Source of the DNA: a virus
Virus record (IMG/VR): IMGVR_UViG_3300010371_000093
Span: 1-29,029 of that record
Direction: 5' to 3' (one strand)
DNA length: 29,029 bases
In this document: in pieces, positions 13,424 to 21,870 of the stretch
How the letters are laid out: the number at the start of each line of letters is the position of its first letter
Position numbering within the stretch: position 1 is the first letter of the stretch
Translations under genes and position numbers: made by a program
The notes under the pieces: generated by a model
Seen by the model: only the letters and a program-made list of their open reading frames with translations
The model's database searches: none
Told to the model about the DNA's origin: nothing

Positions 13424-13734
13424 TACGGAACCACGAAGTAGAGATTTCCGTCAGTCCCGAGGCCTTGATAAGTTGGCGGCACGGCCGGTTCAGCGTCCAT
13501 TTGAGAAATCAACTGGCCACCGAAATCGAGGTATCCGTACTGCTCAAGTAGATCGGCGCCAGTGATCAGCGGCACGCCTTGAAGAATCGGATTATCGTTC
13601 TCATCCGAGAAATCCATCACCCAGCAATTAGCGAACGCGTTCCATTTCAGCGTGACATCGTATGTGTTCGCGCCGAGCGTAATCTCGAAAGATTGCGCCT
13701 GCGGCTGTGTCGGGATTTTATAAACCGTGCTCAT
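13423..13734 (-). CDS. Baseplate plug-like protein (DUF6983, Pam3 gp18-like)
   Basis: 103 aa. SFEITLGANTYDVTLKWNAF, CWVMDFSDENDNPIL and GVPLITGADLLEQYGYLDFG are the conserved stretches of this family, named after the cyanophage Pam3 baseplate plug. It would close the tail tube at the hub. Overlaps both neighbours. Confidence 0.82.
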   Translation of the reverse strand: MSTVYKIPTQPQAQSFEITLGANTYDVTLKWNAFANCWVMDFSDENDNPILQGVPLITGADLLEQYGYLDFGGQLISQMDAEPAVPPTYQGLGTDGNLYFVVP

Positions 13735-14402
13735 GGCGAAGTATGTATCCCGATCGGTTGACCGATCGAGCCATCCGAATTAAGCACGAAAGCCGTAATC
13801 GCTGGTTGCTGCGTACCAAGGTTTTGCACGGGTCCGTTCGATTCCGGGTTTTCCATGACATCCGCCGACGGCAGGGACGTAGCCTGCGTCTGCACCACGA
13901 TAATCTGCCGGCACACGGCCGTCACGAAAAGAGAATGCTCGGTTTTGTCGTCCGTTGGTACGGTCAGCGACCGCAGTAGCATGTTGGAATATTTGCGCTT
14001 GCCGGTGACAATATCGAACGGTATGCGCGCTTCCTGCAGAGTCAGCAGTTGGTCGTAAACCGTCTGCATGTAATTGAAGTCGCCGGCATCTGTAGTGCCG
14101 GTGATGATATTCGAGATCCCGGCTAGGCTATCGAGCGCGGATTGCACACCGCTGTTGCTCCAGCCGAGATGCAAGATCAATTCGCATGGTTTCTTAAAGG
14201 CGTGATCCGTGATCGCTGCGCCCTGTTCGACGGGATGCTCGGTGATAACGAGTTCGTCCTGATGCGTTTCCTCTATCGTTACTTGCGCCGAGAATGGTGT
14301 CAGCGGCGTTACTCCCGGCGGCAGCGCAAAGCCGGAAGAATAGGGGCCGATCTGGCGCTGCGGCTTAAAGACAGCCGTGACCAAGTCTGGCAGGGTGCTC
14401 AT
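13731..14402 (-). CDS. Dit-like distal tail protein
   Basis: 223 aa. FSAQVTIEETHQDELVITEH, GAAITDHAFKKPCELILHLG and LLTLQEARIPFDIVTGKRKY are typical of the Dit-like N-terminal domain that joins tube and baseplate in contractile-tail phages of this type. The last 60 residues are a flexible or variable tail. ATG overlaps the tape-measure stop. Confidence 0.85.
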   Translation of the reverse strand: MSTLPDLVTAVFKPQRQIGPYSSGFALPPGVTPLTPFSAQVTIEETHQDELVITEHPVEQGAAITDHAFKKPCELILHLGWSNSGVQSALDSLAGISNIITGTTDAGDFNYMQTVYDQLLTLQEARIPFDIVTGKRKYSNMLLRSLTVPTDDKTEHSLFVTAVCRQIIVVQTQATSLPSADVMENPESNGPVQNLGTQQPAITAFVLNSDGSIGQPIGIHTSP

Positions 14403-15769
14403 TGAATTGCCCCCTGCATGTTCCTAACTAACTGATTATTAACCTCATTTTGCCGTGTCGATACGGCGGCGGCGATCGCTTGCGGATCACTGCCGGTGAT
14501 GTTGAAATTGTTCGTCTGGTTTACTGATGCGGCGGCGTTCTGCGCAATACGGCCGCGAATATCTCCTTCGCTGCTAAGAGCGGGCCGCTCATAGAAATCT
14601 GAAAACAGCCGCCCGGCATCATAGGCATTCGTCGCGCCGCGCAGCTTTGCGCCAGCGCTCTTCTCGCCGCCTTGCGTCAACTCATACTGCATGAACGCAA
14701 GTTGCTGATCTAAGGATGAACCGTAAATATCGTGTCCGGCCCAGGCTTTGAATGCCGCGCGGCGATCCTTGTGCCACTGCGCGATGCCGTAAGCGGTATT
14801 GTGATCGCCGACGGCACCTGGATTGAAATTGCTCTCAGCCTGTAGATTGGCCGCGATACCAATCGCTTGCGCGTCACTCCAGCCTTTGCTTTTGAAGTAA
14901 TCGACCGTTTTCTGCCAAGAACTTGTCGTTGTCGAAGCTGAAGGAGCATTAAAACCACCGGCCTCAGTCACATTCTTGAGGTACGCGCCGTGATCAAAAA
15001 TGTAATTATAAAGCCCGCTACCAAGCGCTTTAAGAGGATGCTGCGTGAGCCGCGCAATTCCGACCTCTAACGCCTGGACATAATGCAATATCCAGATCAG
15101 CGGTCCAGCTATCGTCATAAGGCCTTGATAGGCAATGTCTGATGCAGCGCCTACGCCGCGCAAAGCCGTCTGAAATTCATTGCTTCGTCTTGCTGCTTCG
15201 GCGCTATTCACGCCGGCTGACCGTAGAAGATTATCGTAGTTTTGAAGCTGTTGTGTTAACTGACCACTCTGCATCGCGAGCAGCGTCTTTTCGTCGATTC
15301 CGAGCACATTGGCAAAAGGCTGCGCCTGCCAGAACGGCATATGCTGGAACGTGACACTCAAATCCCTCATCGCCGCGACGGCGTCATGCACATGCTCCGG
15401 CGCAACGCCGAGTTTTTCCAAGAACTCCGCAGAACCTGGATAGCTGCGTATGAAGTGCGCCAGATTTTCTAGTGAGGCTTGCGCGGAATCCGCGCTGCCG
15501 CCGAGATTACTGACGGCGTAATCGAACCCTTTCATCGCCGCCACGGCGCTACCGGTGCGCTGCGCCGCGAAATACATCTTTTCCATAGCCTCGGAAACCC
15601 GAGCCATCATAACCATAAGGCTGGTCTCGGTGATCGCCGTGGCAATTCCGAGTGTGTTTACCGCCTTGGTTGCGCCCGCAATGGAGTCGGTGAATTTTTT
15701 ATATTTGCTGTCGTCGATCTTAAAACCAAGCGCGACGAGAAATTCCTTAAGCGTGAACGTCTGCGCCAT
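14399..15769 (-). CDS. Short tape measure protein with C-terminal tail lysozyme domain
   Basis: 456 aa. The N-terminal part (TLKEFLVALGFKIDDSKYKK) and long helical middle with a hydrophobic patch are tape-measure-like. About residues 285-400 form a phage tail lysozyme domain: VDYFKSKGWSDAQAIGIAAN, LQAESNFNPGAVGD with the likely catalytic Glu, and AYGIAQWHKDRR. It sets tail length and digests peptidoglycan during entry. At 456 residues it is short for a tape measure, implying a short contractile tail. Confidence 0.85.
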   Translation of the reverse strand: MAQTFTLKEFLVALGFKIDDSKYKKFTDSIAGATKAVNTLGIATAITETSLMVMMARVSEAMEKMYFAAQRTGSAVAAMKGFDYAVSNLGGSADSAQASLENLAHFIRSYPGSAEFLEKLGVAPEHVHDAVAAMRDLSVTFQHMPFWQAQPFANVLGIDEKTLLAMQSGQLTQQLQNYDNLLRSAGVNSAEAARRSNEFQTALRGVGAASDIAYQGLMTIAGPLIWILHYVQALEVGIARLTQHPLKALGSGLYNYIFDHGAYLKNVTEAGGFNAPSASTTTSSWQKTVDYFKSKGWSDAQAIGIAANLQAESNFNPGAVGDHNTAYGIAQWHKDRRAAFKAWAGHDIYGSSLDQQLAFMQYELTQGGEKSAGAKLRGATNAYDAGRLFSDFYERPALSSEGDIRGRIAQNAAASVNQTNNFNITGSDPQAIAAAVSTRQNEVNNQLVRNMQGAIQ

Positions 15770-15770
15770 A

Positions 15771-15941
15771 TCATTTGTCCTTATTCGCCTGGGCGATGCG
15801 GTAATCGTTCTCTAACTGAACGTCGATCGCGTCGTTCATGCGGGCTATGTCGCAAATGTCAAGCGCGCCATTTTTGAGGCTCTCGTATGAGCACAGGCCT
15901 TTCATGACCGGCCGCATAAGCCAGTCGTCGCCCTCCGGCAT
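15771..15941 (-). CDS. 56-aa DUF6889-like protein (tail chaperone partner)
   Basis: MPEGDDWLMRPVMKGLCSYE, then NGALDICDIARMNDAIDVQL. I recall this pattern as DUF6889, always next to tail assembly chaperone genes. It begins 11 bases after the chaperone stop, and its frame is open upstream into that gene, so it could also be reached by a -1 frameshift, as in lambda G/GT. It ends just before the tape measure start. Confidence 0.78.
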   Translation of the reverse strand: MPEGDDWLMRPVMKGLCSYESLKNGALDICDIARMNDAIDVQLENDYRIAQANKDK

Positions 15942-15952
15942 TACCGCGGCGT

Positions 15953-16360
15953 CTATTCCTGAGCCGGGGTTGCTGCGGATGCCTTTTGCAAGAGGGCGTC
16001 GATAAAAGGGCCGAAATTGTCCTCCAGAACTTTTTGCGCTATTTCCAGCATATTCGGCAGGCTCAAATCATTGAACATGAGGTTGCCGGTCGCTGACATC
16101 AAAGGCGCCCAAACGGCACCTTGTAATTTCTTGACGACAGAGAGGCAGTTTTTCAGCACATAATTGGCATCGTCCTCGGACAGCTTCGATACGGCCGTTG
16201 CGATATATCCGATTGCCAGAAGGGGATCTTTATCCCGCACGGCTCCGGCACCAACGATACTTGAGAATAACGATCCCATGCGGCGCAGAACGTGAAACTG
16301 CGTGAAAAGAGGTAATTTATCGGATTGGTATTTAACCCCGTCGATCTCAAACTCTGCCAT
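15953..16360 (-). CDS. Tail assembly chaperone
   Basis: 135 aa. AEFEIDGVKYQSDKLPLFTQ and FHVLRRMGSLF at the start, then a helical body (LPNMLEIAQKVLEDNFGPFI). This matches chaperones found between tail tube and tape measure genes. It would keep the tape measure soluble before tube assembly. Confidence 0.8.
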   Translation of the reverse strand: MAEFEIDGVKYQSDKLPLFTQFHVLRRMGSLFSSIVGAGAVRDKDPLLAIGYIATAVSKLSEDDANYVLKNCLSVVKKLQGAVWAPLMSATGNLMFNDLSLPNMLEIAQKVLEDNFGPFIDALLQKASAATPAQE

Positions 16361-16378
16361 TTAAACCCCCGTTTCCGA

Positions 16379-16861
16379 TTAAACCGATCCGGCACCAAAC
16401 GTCGCAAGATTCGCGAGCAAGCCGCCGCCGAGGCTGCTATCGAGCATGCAGTCGAAAGCCCACTCGTTATAGCGGCCGTTCTTGTCGTAAGTGACGTCGG
16501 GATGCTTTTTGAAGGCTCCATAGGTGGCCGTGATCGAATCCCCGGAAACGGGATTTTTGATCGAAATGACGTTAAGGCCCCAAGCCGCAGAGGATTGGGA
16601 TTGTACATTGTACATCTGGCTCAACTGTGCATTGACAGGCGATGTTTTGAGCAAGCGCACAACGATTTGCCCCGCCTTGCTGGCATTGAGGCTGTTCATC
16701 ACGCTACCGTCGGCAGATACGGTCTGAATGTTCTTATCGTCGCGATAAGAAACGGTAATGCCTTCCTCTGTGGTCGCGGCGCCAGCGCCGAGATTAATCG
16801 AGCCGCCAGGTCCGTTGATCGCGGCCTGGACGTCAAGAAAGGAATAAGTTGATACGGCCAT
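16379..16861 (-). CDS. Tail tube protein (DUF3277)
   Basis: 160 aa. TYSFLDVQAAINGPGGSINL, ADGSVMNSLNASKAGQIVVR and LLKTSPVNAQLSQMYN are family signatures, and PDVTYDKNGRYNEWAFDCML near the end. It follows the sheath gene, the standard order. GGGAG lies six bases before the ATG. Confidence 0.88.
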   Translation of the reverse strand: MAVSTYSFLDVQAAINGPGGSINLGAGAATTEEGITVSYRDDKNIQTVSADGSVMNSLNASKAGQIVVRLLKTSPVNAQLSQMYNVQSQSSAAWGLNVISIKNPVSGDSITATYGAFKKHPDVTYDKNGRYNEWAFDCMLDSSLGGGLLANLATFGAGSV

Positions 16862-16871
16862 TTAAAGCTCC

Positions 16872-18350
16872 CTAGCGATTTACGTTGACGAGGATGTTGA
16901 CCGTGTCGACGGCACCGGCGAGTTTCGCGGCAATCTGAATAGGCGGCGATTTTCGCGCAGCACGATCCGCTGTGGCTTGCAGCGCTACCGTCTCGGCATA
17001 AACGTAATATCCTCGATCAAGGAAATCGCCCTGCTTAAGGTTGCCGAAACCGCCGGTGGTCCAGGTGCCGGGCGCGAGCAGTCCATTGGCGACGAAGGCC
17101 GCGCAAGTCGCCTCGCATACGTTCACAATCTGATGCACGCCGGCGTCGGTCTGTGGGATCTTCGTCGGATTGGTGTAGAGCAGGTTGAAAACATTGACCT
17201 GCAGTTCGTTCGCGAGCGCGTCGGTTCCATGAATTTCGTCGATAAAGGCCGGTCCGGACATCCAGCCATTTTCGATAATAGCCGTGCCGTTGTTGTAATT
17301 GACGAAGTAATTGTAGCGCTTGGTATCAAGCACCGCGGCTTGCGAGGAAGTTAGATTTTCCGCGACGATCCCTGGCTCCTGCTTGTACATGAGATCGATA
17401 ACGGTGTTGTTGCCCTGGAAATTGACCGTGAACTCACGCCCGAAGATCGAGGCAGCGGAATAAGAATTTGACGAACTCCAGCTGCAGAATGTGCGCGTAT
17501 AGCCGAGCGCCATAATCTCTGAGCCGATGTCGGTCGTGGTGGTCGAAACAAGAGCGCCGGGTTCGGTCGTGCTGATGCCATAAATATGCGGATTGCCGGA
17601 AGCTTGGATATATCCTGCGATGGCAATGTGATCGTTATCAACGATGTCTGGAGACGCGACCGTAAGGCCATACCACTGCGTCTTCAGATCATCGAGGATC
17701 GTGACGGCAGCCAGCGCGCTTTCGGCTGCGATGCCGTTGATTGGTGTAGATGCACCACTGGCCGAAGTGAGGCCGAGTAGCGCTGATACGTCCGTACCGG
17801 CTCCGGCCGTGGCATAGGCGACGGTTGAGCTTGTTCCGGTGGTCGACGACGTGACTTGGAAAAATTCACCTGTCCATACGCAGGTTGCGTGGCCCGAGAG
17901 CGCCGTCGTGATGATCGTGGCGATGCCGTTAAGATTGCTGGCACCGGTGAAATTGAGGGCCGTCAAATTGCGCGCAACACCATCGATCGTGAAATCGACA
18001 CCACCGTTGCTGATAGCTGTAAAATTGCTCAATTGCTGCTGCGTAGAGTTAAGGGCGGCGCCATTCAAAATGCCCGCCGTCGCGCTATGCGCCCAGCGCC
18101 CGACATAAAGTTGTGTCGGCTGAGGAATTTGGGAAAAGAAAAGCTCGGCCGCGAGATATTCAGGCGCCGAGGTGCCGAAATCCGCCGCCACTTCCTGCAG
18201 ATCGCCATAAGTGCGAATGCGCTGGCTAACATCGATTACATTGCTGTCGCCCATGATAAGAAGGGAGTCGACATTGAGAAATTGCGCACCAAGCGGAGCG
18301 AGATTGACCGAGACGTCAATTAGTCTCGATACGGGTAAACCTTGAGACAT
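16872..18350 (-). CDS. Tail sheath protein (DUF3383)
   Basis: 492 aa. Opens SRLIDVSVNLAPLGAQFLNV, then RIRTYGDLQEVAADFGTSAP and FFSQIPQPTQLYVGRWA, which define this sheath family. The C-terminal half has NTVIDLMYKQEPGIVAENLT and the RGYYVYAETV and PPIQIAAKLAGAVDTVNI stretches. It establishes the phage as contractile-tailed. GGGAG precedes the ATG by eight bases. Confidence 0.92.
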   Translation of the reverse strand: MSQGLPVSRLIDVSVNLAPLGAQFLNVDSLLIMGDSNVIDVSQRIRTYGDLQEVAADFGTSAPEYLAAELFFSQIPQPTQLYVGRWAHSATAGILNGAALNSTQQQLSNFTAISNGGVDFTIDGVARNLTALNFTGASNLNGIATIITTALSGHATCVWTGEFFQVTSSTTGTSSTVAYATAGAGTDVSALLGLTSASGASTPINGIAAESALAAVTILDDLKTQWYGLTVASPDIVDNDHIAIAGYIQASGNPHIYGISTTEPGALVSTTTTDIGSEIMALGYTRTFCSWSSSNSYSAASIFGREFTVNFQGNNTVIDLMYKQEPGIVAENLTSSQAAVLDTKRYNYFVNYNNGTAIIENGWMSGPAFIDEIHGTDALANELQVNVFNLLYTNPTKIPQTDAGVHQIVNVCEATCAAFVANGLLAPGTWTTGGFGNLKQGDFLDRGYYVYAETVALQATADRAARKSPPIQIAAKLAGAVDTVNILVNVNR

Positions 18351-18353
18351 TTG

Positions 18354-19217
18354 TTAAACTCCCTGTTGATTAGGTAGGGTGACTTTGATGTTGCGGGTAA
18401 GCGGCGACACATCCGTGACCAGTTGGTCGTTGCCGCTCAATTCGAGAATGTCGAGCACGGGGTAAACGCGGACCACCGCGCGGCGGAAATTCAGCAAGAG
18501 ATCGATGCGCCGAACCCAGATGTTATTGACCAATTCCGGCACTTGGATCATGTCGCCGGCGTCGATAAATCCCATGCCGGCCAGTTGCAGGGCTTCGCGG
18601 TTTTGCGCTATCTGCCATCCATCGCGCAGCCGCGAGGCATTACGCATGCAAGAAGGGCCGTAAAACGTGCAGAGCACGCCGATCTCTTCTTGGTGGTAGA
18701 GAATATCACCCTGCAGAGCGGCCGCATTGATGTCGAAAGTCTGGCCATCGTCTAAGGTGGCGTCCGGCTTGTCATATTGCTGCTGTGATACGTCGTAGGG
18801 CTCGGGTGAGGCATCGAAAGTCTGACCGGTATCAAAATCACCGCTGGCTTGATCCTGATCACCGGAATAACGACTCCCGTCGTCGAATTTCGCGCCCGGT
18901 GCCTCATATGTCTTACTTGCGTGTATGATAGCGCTGTAGGTGTCGGATTTAAGATTATCGACGCCGAATGCCATCCAGTTGATGTTTTGTGCCTGCATAT
19001 TCGATGGCACCGGTTGCCAGCGTGGCAGCACTAGGTTTCCAACAATGCCCGACATGCCGCTGAAAAGCGGTTGCAAAAAACGTGAAAGATCGTCGTCGTA
19101 ATGAGGCGGCTTTCGATCCCAGAAATCGCCGTATTGATTGTATTTGGCACCAAGATCGTCCCACTTCTTATCTTCCGGGATAAGCGTGCCGCCGGTTGCG
19201 CTCGTCGTGATAGTCAT
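18354..19217 (-). CDS. Neck/tail terminator protein (LIC_12616-like) with acidic insert
   Basis: 287 aa. RWQPVPSNMQAQNINWMAFG near the start and GVLCTFYGPSCMRNASRLRD further on match the phage neck terminator family (LIC_12616, gp12-like). Between them, residues about 104-165 are an Asp/Gln/Tyr-rich stretch with recurring FDDG, FDTGQTFD and LDDGQTFD, which looks like a repeat insertion. The C-terminal domain resumes with RIDLLLNFRRAVVRVYPVLD. It would cap the tail and join it to the head. Overlaps the next gene upstream by four bases. Confidence 0.8.
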   Translation of the reverse strand: MTITTSATGGTLIPEDKKWDDLGAKYNQYGDFWDRKPPHYDDDLSRFLQPLFSGMSGIVGNLVLPRWQPVPSNMQAQNINWMAFGVDNLKSDTYSAIIHASKTYEAPGAKFDDGSRYSGDQDQASGDFDTGQTFDASPEPYDVSQQQYDKPDATLDDGQTFDINAAALQGDILYHQEEIGVLCTFYGPSCMRNASRLRDGWQIAQNREALQLAGMGFIDAGDMIQVPELVNNIWVRRIDLLLNFRRAVVRVYPVLDILELSGNDQLVTDVSPLTRNIKVTLPNQQGV

Positions 19218-19594
19218 GTCGAGGCATCCTGTGTATCAATCATCTCGCACTCATTGGCGGTAAAGCCCTGTCCGAAATGCGACCAATTGTTTGGTTTCTT
19301 GACGACGTAATTGTTTCCGTTCCACGTCACAATGTCCGGCTCAAATCCAGCCTGCACCGCGTAAAGCGTCGTGCGTGTGTGAACCGTGATCACTTTCTTC
19401 GCCAGTTCGGAATCGGCGGCGCGTTGCATCGGCAACATACTTCCGACTGTCACCACGCCATAAATATTCAGTTTCGTTGTGGCCGGGTTGAACTCAAAGC
19501 CGCTGTTGGCGACTTCTTGCGTCTTGCGGGTTATGATTATTGGGTCGCTGAAATCGGGATCGTCCAGCACATCGGAGACATCGAGATCGGCCAT
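19214..19594 (-). CDS. Head-tail connector protein, putative
   Basis: 126 aa, beta-rich: DPIIITRKTQEVANSGFEFN, then YGVVTVGSMLPMQRAADSEL and PNNWSHFGQGFTANECEMID. Position between a gp10-like tail completion protein and the neck terminator suggests a head-tail adaptor. Family not named with certainty. Start and end share bases with neighbours. Confidence 0.72.
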   Translation of the reverse strand: MADLDVSDVLDDPDFSDPIIITRKTQEVANSGFEFNPATTKLNIYGVVTVGSMLPMQRAADSELAKKVITVHTRTTLYAVQAGFEPDIVTWNGNNYVVKKPNNWSHFGQGFTANECEMIDTQDAST

Positions 19595-20079
19595 TATTTT
19601 TTCCGAATGACGTAAGTGATCGAATTGAGCAGTTGCCCGGTATCGATCAGGGGCTTTGTTCTATTCACGCCGCGCGCGGCGCGCGCCTCCAGCGTGGATT
19701 GCGCGAGGGCCGGCGGTATGCCCGCCGTGATGCGCGCCTTGACGGCTGACTGCGCCACAAGGCCGGCGGCATTCAGCCCGTTTTGCACGGAGTCAAGATC
19801 TCCGGCCAAGGCATTCTGCCCGGCCTTGCGAAAGATCGATGCCACCTTGTCGGAGACCGACTTAATACCGGGCACCAGAAAAGGGCGTGCCGGTATGTTA
19901 TTGATCGGACTGCCAGTTTCCTGAATATAGCCAATCGCCGCGTTGCCTATTGCGGCATCATCAGTGCGATTTGTGTTGTCCGCCGGGATGCCGACATAGA
20001 CGACGCTTTCCGTAAGAGCAGCGAGGGCTTTTTCGAAATCACGGCTATGATCCTTGACGATCGTAACGGCCGTATTCAT
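19594..20079 (-). CDS. Tail completion/neck protein (HK97 gp10-like)
   Basis: 161 aa. ESVVYVGIPADNTNR, then AAIGYIQETGSPINNIPARP and FLVPGIKSVSDKVA, ending KPLIDTGQLLNSITYVIRKK. The IPARPFL and LIDTGQLLNSI blocks are typical of gp10-like neck proteins in this class. Overlaps DUF4054 gene by four bases. Confidence 0.82.
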   Translation of the reverse strand: MNTAVTIVKDHSRDFEKALAALTESVVYVGIPADNTNRTDDAAIGNAAIGYIQETGSPINNIPARPFLVPGIKSVSDKVASIFRKAGQNALAGDLDSVQNGLNAAGLVAQSAVKARITAGIPPALAQSTLEARAARGVNRTKPLIDTGQLLNSITYVIRKK

Positions 20080-20465
20080 AGCTGCGCGCCGCCGGCGCCC
20101 ACCATGCGGGCGAGGCGAAGATATTGGAGGCCGTAGGTCGTGAGGTTAAAATCACCACCTTTTTCCAACGTCACGTTCTGCGCATCGTATCCAGCCGAAA
20201 CCTTATCGACGGCCTTCGCCGACACAACACCTTGCGTAACACCAGGGACGCCGCCGGTAGCTGCCGCCTTCGCGCGTTGCCGAGCCAGCGCGATATTATG
20301 CGCTGTAAAAAGCTGCACACCTTGATCCTGAAGCGATCCCCAGCGCGGCGACGAGCAAAGCTGATAGCCAAGGTTCAGGTAGAACTCTACCTGTCCCTGG
20401 CTATAATTTGTTGTGTTGCTGAACTCAGGAAAGTTCGTAACGAAGTCGCTATAGGCAATCGTCAC
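20076..20465 (-). CDS. DUF4054 head-tail connector
   Basis: 129 aa. YSDFVTNFPEFSNTTNYSQG, VEFYLNLGYQL, then QLFTAHNIALARQRAKAAAT and TYGLQYLRLARMVGAGG. This is the usual pattern of DUF4054, the adaptor bound to the portal or head vertex. Its start overlaps the preceding stop. Confidence 0.87.
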   Translation of the reverse strand: MTIAYSDFVTNFPEFSNTTNYSQGQVEFYLNLGYQLCSSPRWGSLQDQGVQLFTAHNIALARQRAKAAATGGVPGVTQGVVSAKAVDKVSAGYDAQNVTLEKGGDFNLTTYGLQYLRLARMVGAGGAQL

Positions 20466-20773
20466 CGATTGGCCCGGCCGCGGCCAAAGCGGCTCTGCGC
20501 GGGCTTTTCGGCTTCATCGCTGGCTGCATCGACTTCAGCCGGTGCTTCCTGCAACTTTTCCTCTGGCTCACTGGAACCGCTTTCCCTTTGCTGCGCGGGC
20601 TTTTCGGCTTCATCGCTATGGATGAAATTCTGCGTATAGCTATGATCCGCTACTTCATCATCGACTTGCTGAACGCCGGGTTCGAAACGTAGCTCCCTTG
20701 TGGAAAGCCATGTTTCATTGCTCGGAAGCCTAAGAGTGAAGGCCGTATGGACGTTGATTTGCCGCTTAGCCAT
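20462..20773 (-). CDS. 103-aa head-region protein with duplicated acidic segment
   Basis: The ATG at 20773 follows GGAAGGGGG; the frame is open further upstream but over the major capsid gene's strand shadow. The first 40 residues (RQINVHTAFTLRLPSNETWL ... FEPGVQQVDDEVADH) are folded-looking, like small head proteins following the capsid gene. The C-terminal half is acidic and low-complexity, with DEAEKPAQ twice, from an exact 27-bp direct DNA repeat. Function unknown; possibly a head accessory protein. Confidence 0.7.
   Translation of the reverse strand: MAKRQINVHTAFTLRLPSNETWLSTRELRFEPGVQQVDDEVADHSYTQNFIHSDEAEKPAQQRESGSSEPEEKLQEAPAEVDAASDEAEKPAQSRFGRGRANR
20495..20617 (-). repeat. 27-bp exact direct repeat within a coding region
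   Basis: CTGCGCGGGCTTTTCGGCTT and the seven following bases are identical at 20495-20521 and 20591-20617, 96 bases (32 codons) apart, so the reading frame is kept. The repeat encodes the doubled DEAEKPAQ. It points to a small in-frame duplication. Confidence 0.85.
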
Positions 20774-20789
20774 GTCGGCCCCCTTCCTC

Positions 20790-21851
20790 TTAGATGTTGT
20801 CGCGATAGCCGATGGTTTCCGGATACACGAACTCCATGCAGCCCAGGCGACCGAAATACGTGCACATCTGATAGATAGAGCGGTATTCGATCGGAGTGCG
20901 CTGCAACGGAACCAGCGGATAGCGGACGCGCTGCTTGTCCTTCGTGTAGGCCACGATACGGCCGTGACCATTTTCGGTGAATGCCGTACCGCCGGAGCCG
21001 CGGCCAGTTAGCCACTTCACCGGAGCGATGCGCAGCGGGCGACCATTCACGCGCATCGATACGGAATTGTCCTCGAGGAATTTGAGGATCGAAACCGAAC
21101 CGGCAGTCGTGACAGGGGTTGCCGCCAGATAGCCGTAAGGCGCCGGAGGAATGAGAAGGTCAGACGGGCATACCGCGTAGCCTGACTTTTTCCACACGTC
21201 CGTGACCAACTCATTGACGTCCGCCAAAATCTGCGCTGGCGTCGTAGAGCCACCGAGCCATGCGCCTGTGACGGCGTTGCCGGTGCTGCTGACAATAGCA
21301 GTGCTGTTGACGAGGCCGGTTTTGTTCATGTCGGTGTCGCCGATATAAACCATCTCATCGATGTCCATATTGTGCTTGATCTTGATGCCCTCAAGCTTTT
21401 GCTGGTCGACTGGGCGACCCAATTTCTGAGCGCTTTCAAGCTCAGGGATGGAATAGCCAAGTTCCATGCCCCACAGGTAAAGTGGGTTTGGAGTTTTGGC
21501 GATGTCCAGCGCCATATTGGCAATCTGGGTGCTGTCCTTACCGATGAAGGCTTTGCCCTTCGGGTTCATTCCGCCAGCGGCCGCAAAGGTGCTGTTGGTG
21601 AAGCTCGAAGTTTCATCGGCAATCGAGACGTCTTCGCGCAAATCGATGTCGCGCGACCAAGTCACGCTGACAAGCGGTTCATGCAAAGCGGGATCGAGGC
21701 GTTCCAACTCATTGATAAGGAACGCACCGGTGCTGTCGATCGTAGCGCGATCGAAAGTGAACAGCTGATCATTCGTTTGCACGCGCTTGCGCACAGACGA
21801 AAAGCCTTTGGGCGGCATGATCAGGCTGGACGTGAGGTGGTCGGTATTCAT
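20790..21851 (-). CDS. Major capsid protein (DUF2184)
   Basis: 353 aa from ATG 21851, which has AGGAG nine bases upstream; the ATG at 21857 is only three bases from it. Contains FDRATIDSTGAFLINELERL, then WSRDIDLREDVSIADETSSF, YLWGMELGYSIPELESAQKL and a C-terminus with PIEYRSIYQMCTYFGRLGCM. These fit the DUF2184 HK97-fold capsid family. It forms the head shell. Preceded by the decoration protein and the protease/scaffold, the standard order. Confidence 0.9.
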   Translation of the reverse strand: MNTDHLTSSLIMPPKGFSSVRKRVQTNDQLFTFDRATIDSTGAFLINELERLDPALHEPLVSVTWSRDIDLREDVSIADETSSFTNSTFAAAGGMNPKGKAFIGKDSTQIANMALDIAKTPNPLYLWGMELGYSIPELESAQKLGRPVDQQKLEGIKIKHNMDIDEMVYIGDTDMNKTGLVNSTAIVSSTGNAVTGAWLGGSTTPAQILADVNELVTDVWKKSGYAVCPSDLLIPPAPYGYLAATPVTTAGSVSILKFLEDNSVSMRVNGRPLRIAPVKWLTGRGSGGTAFTENGHGRIVAYTKDKQRVRYPLVPLQRTPIEYRSIYQMCTYFGRLGCMEFVYPETIGYRDNI

Positions 21852-21870
21852 GTTCATGATCTCCTTTGGA

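Noticed and set aside
19668-19687. GC-only palindrome (CGCGCGCGGCGCGCG) as a regulatory structure
   Set aside because: Lies within codons for Ala and Arg (EARAARGV) of the tail completion protein; composition alone explains it.
20774-20971. N-terminal extension of the 103-aa head protein
   Set aside because: The extra 66 residues overlap the end of the capsid gene in another frame and read as a Ser/Arg/Cys-rich artefact; ATG 20773 has a good ribosome binding site.
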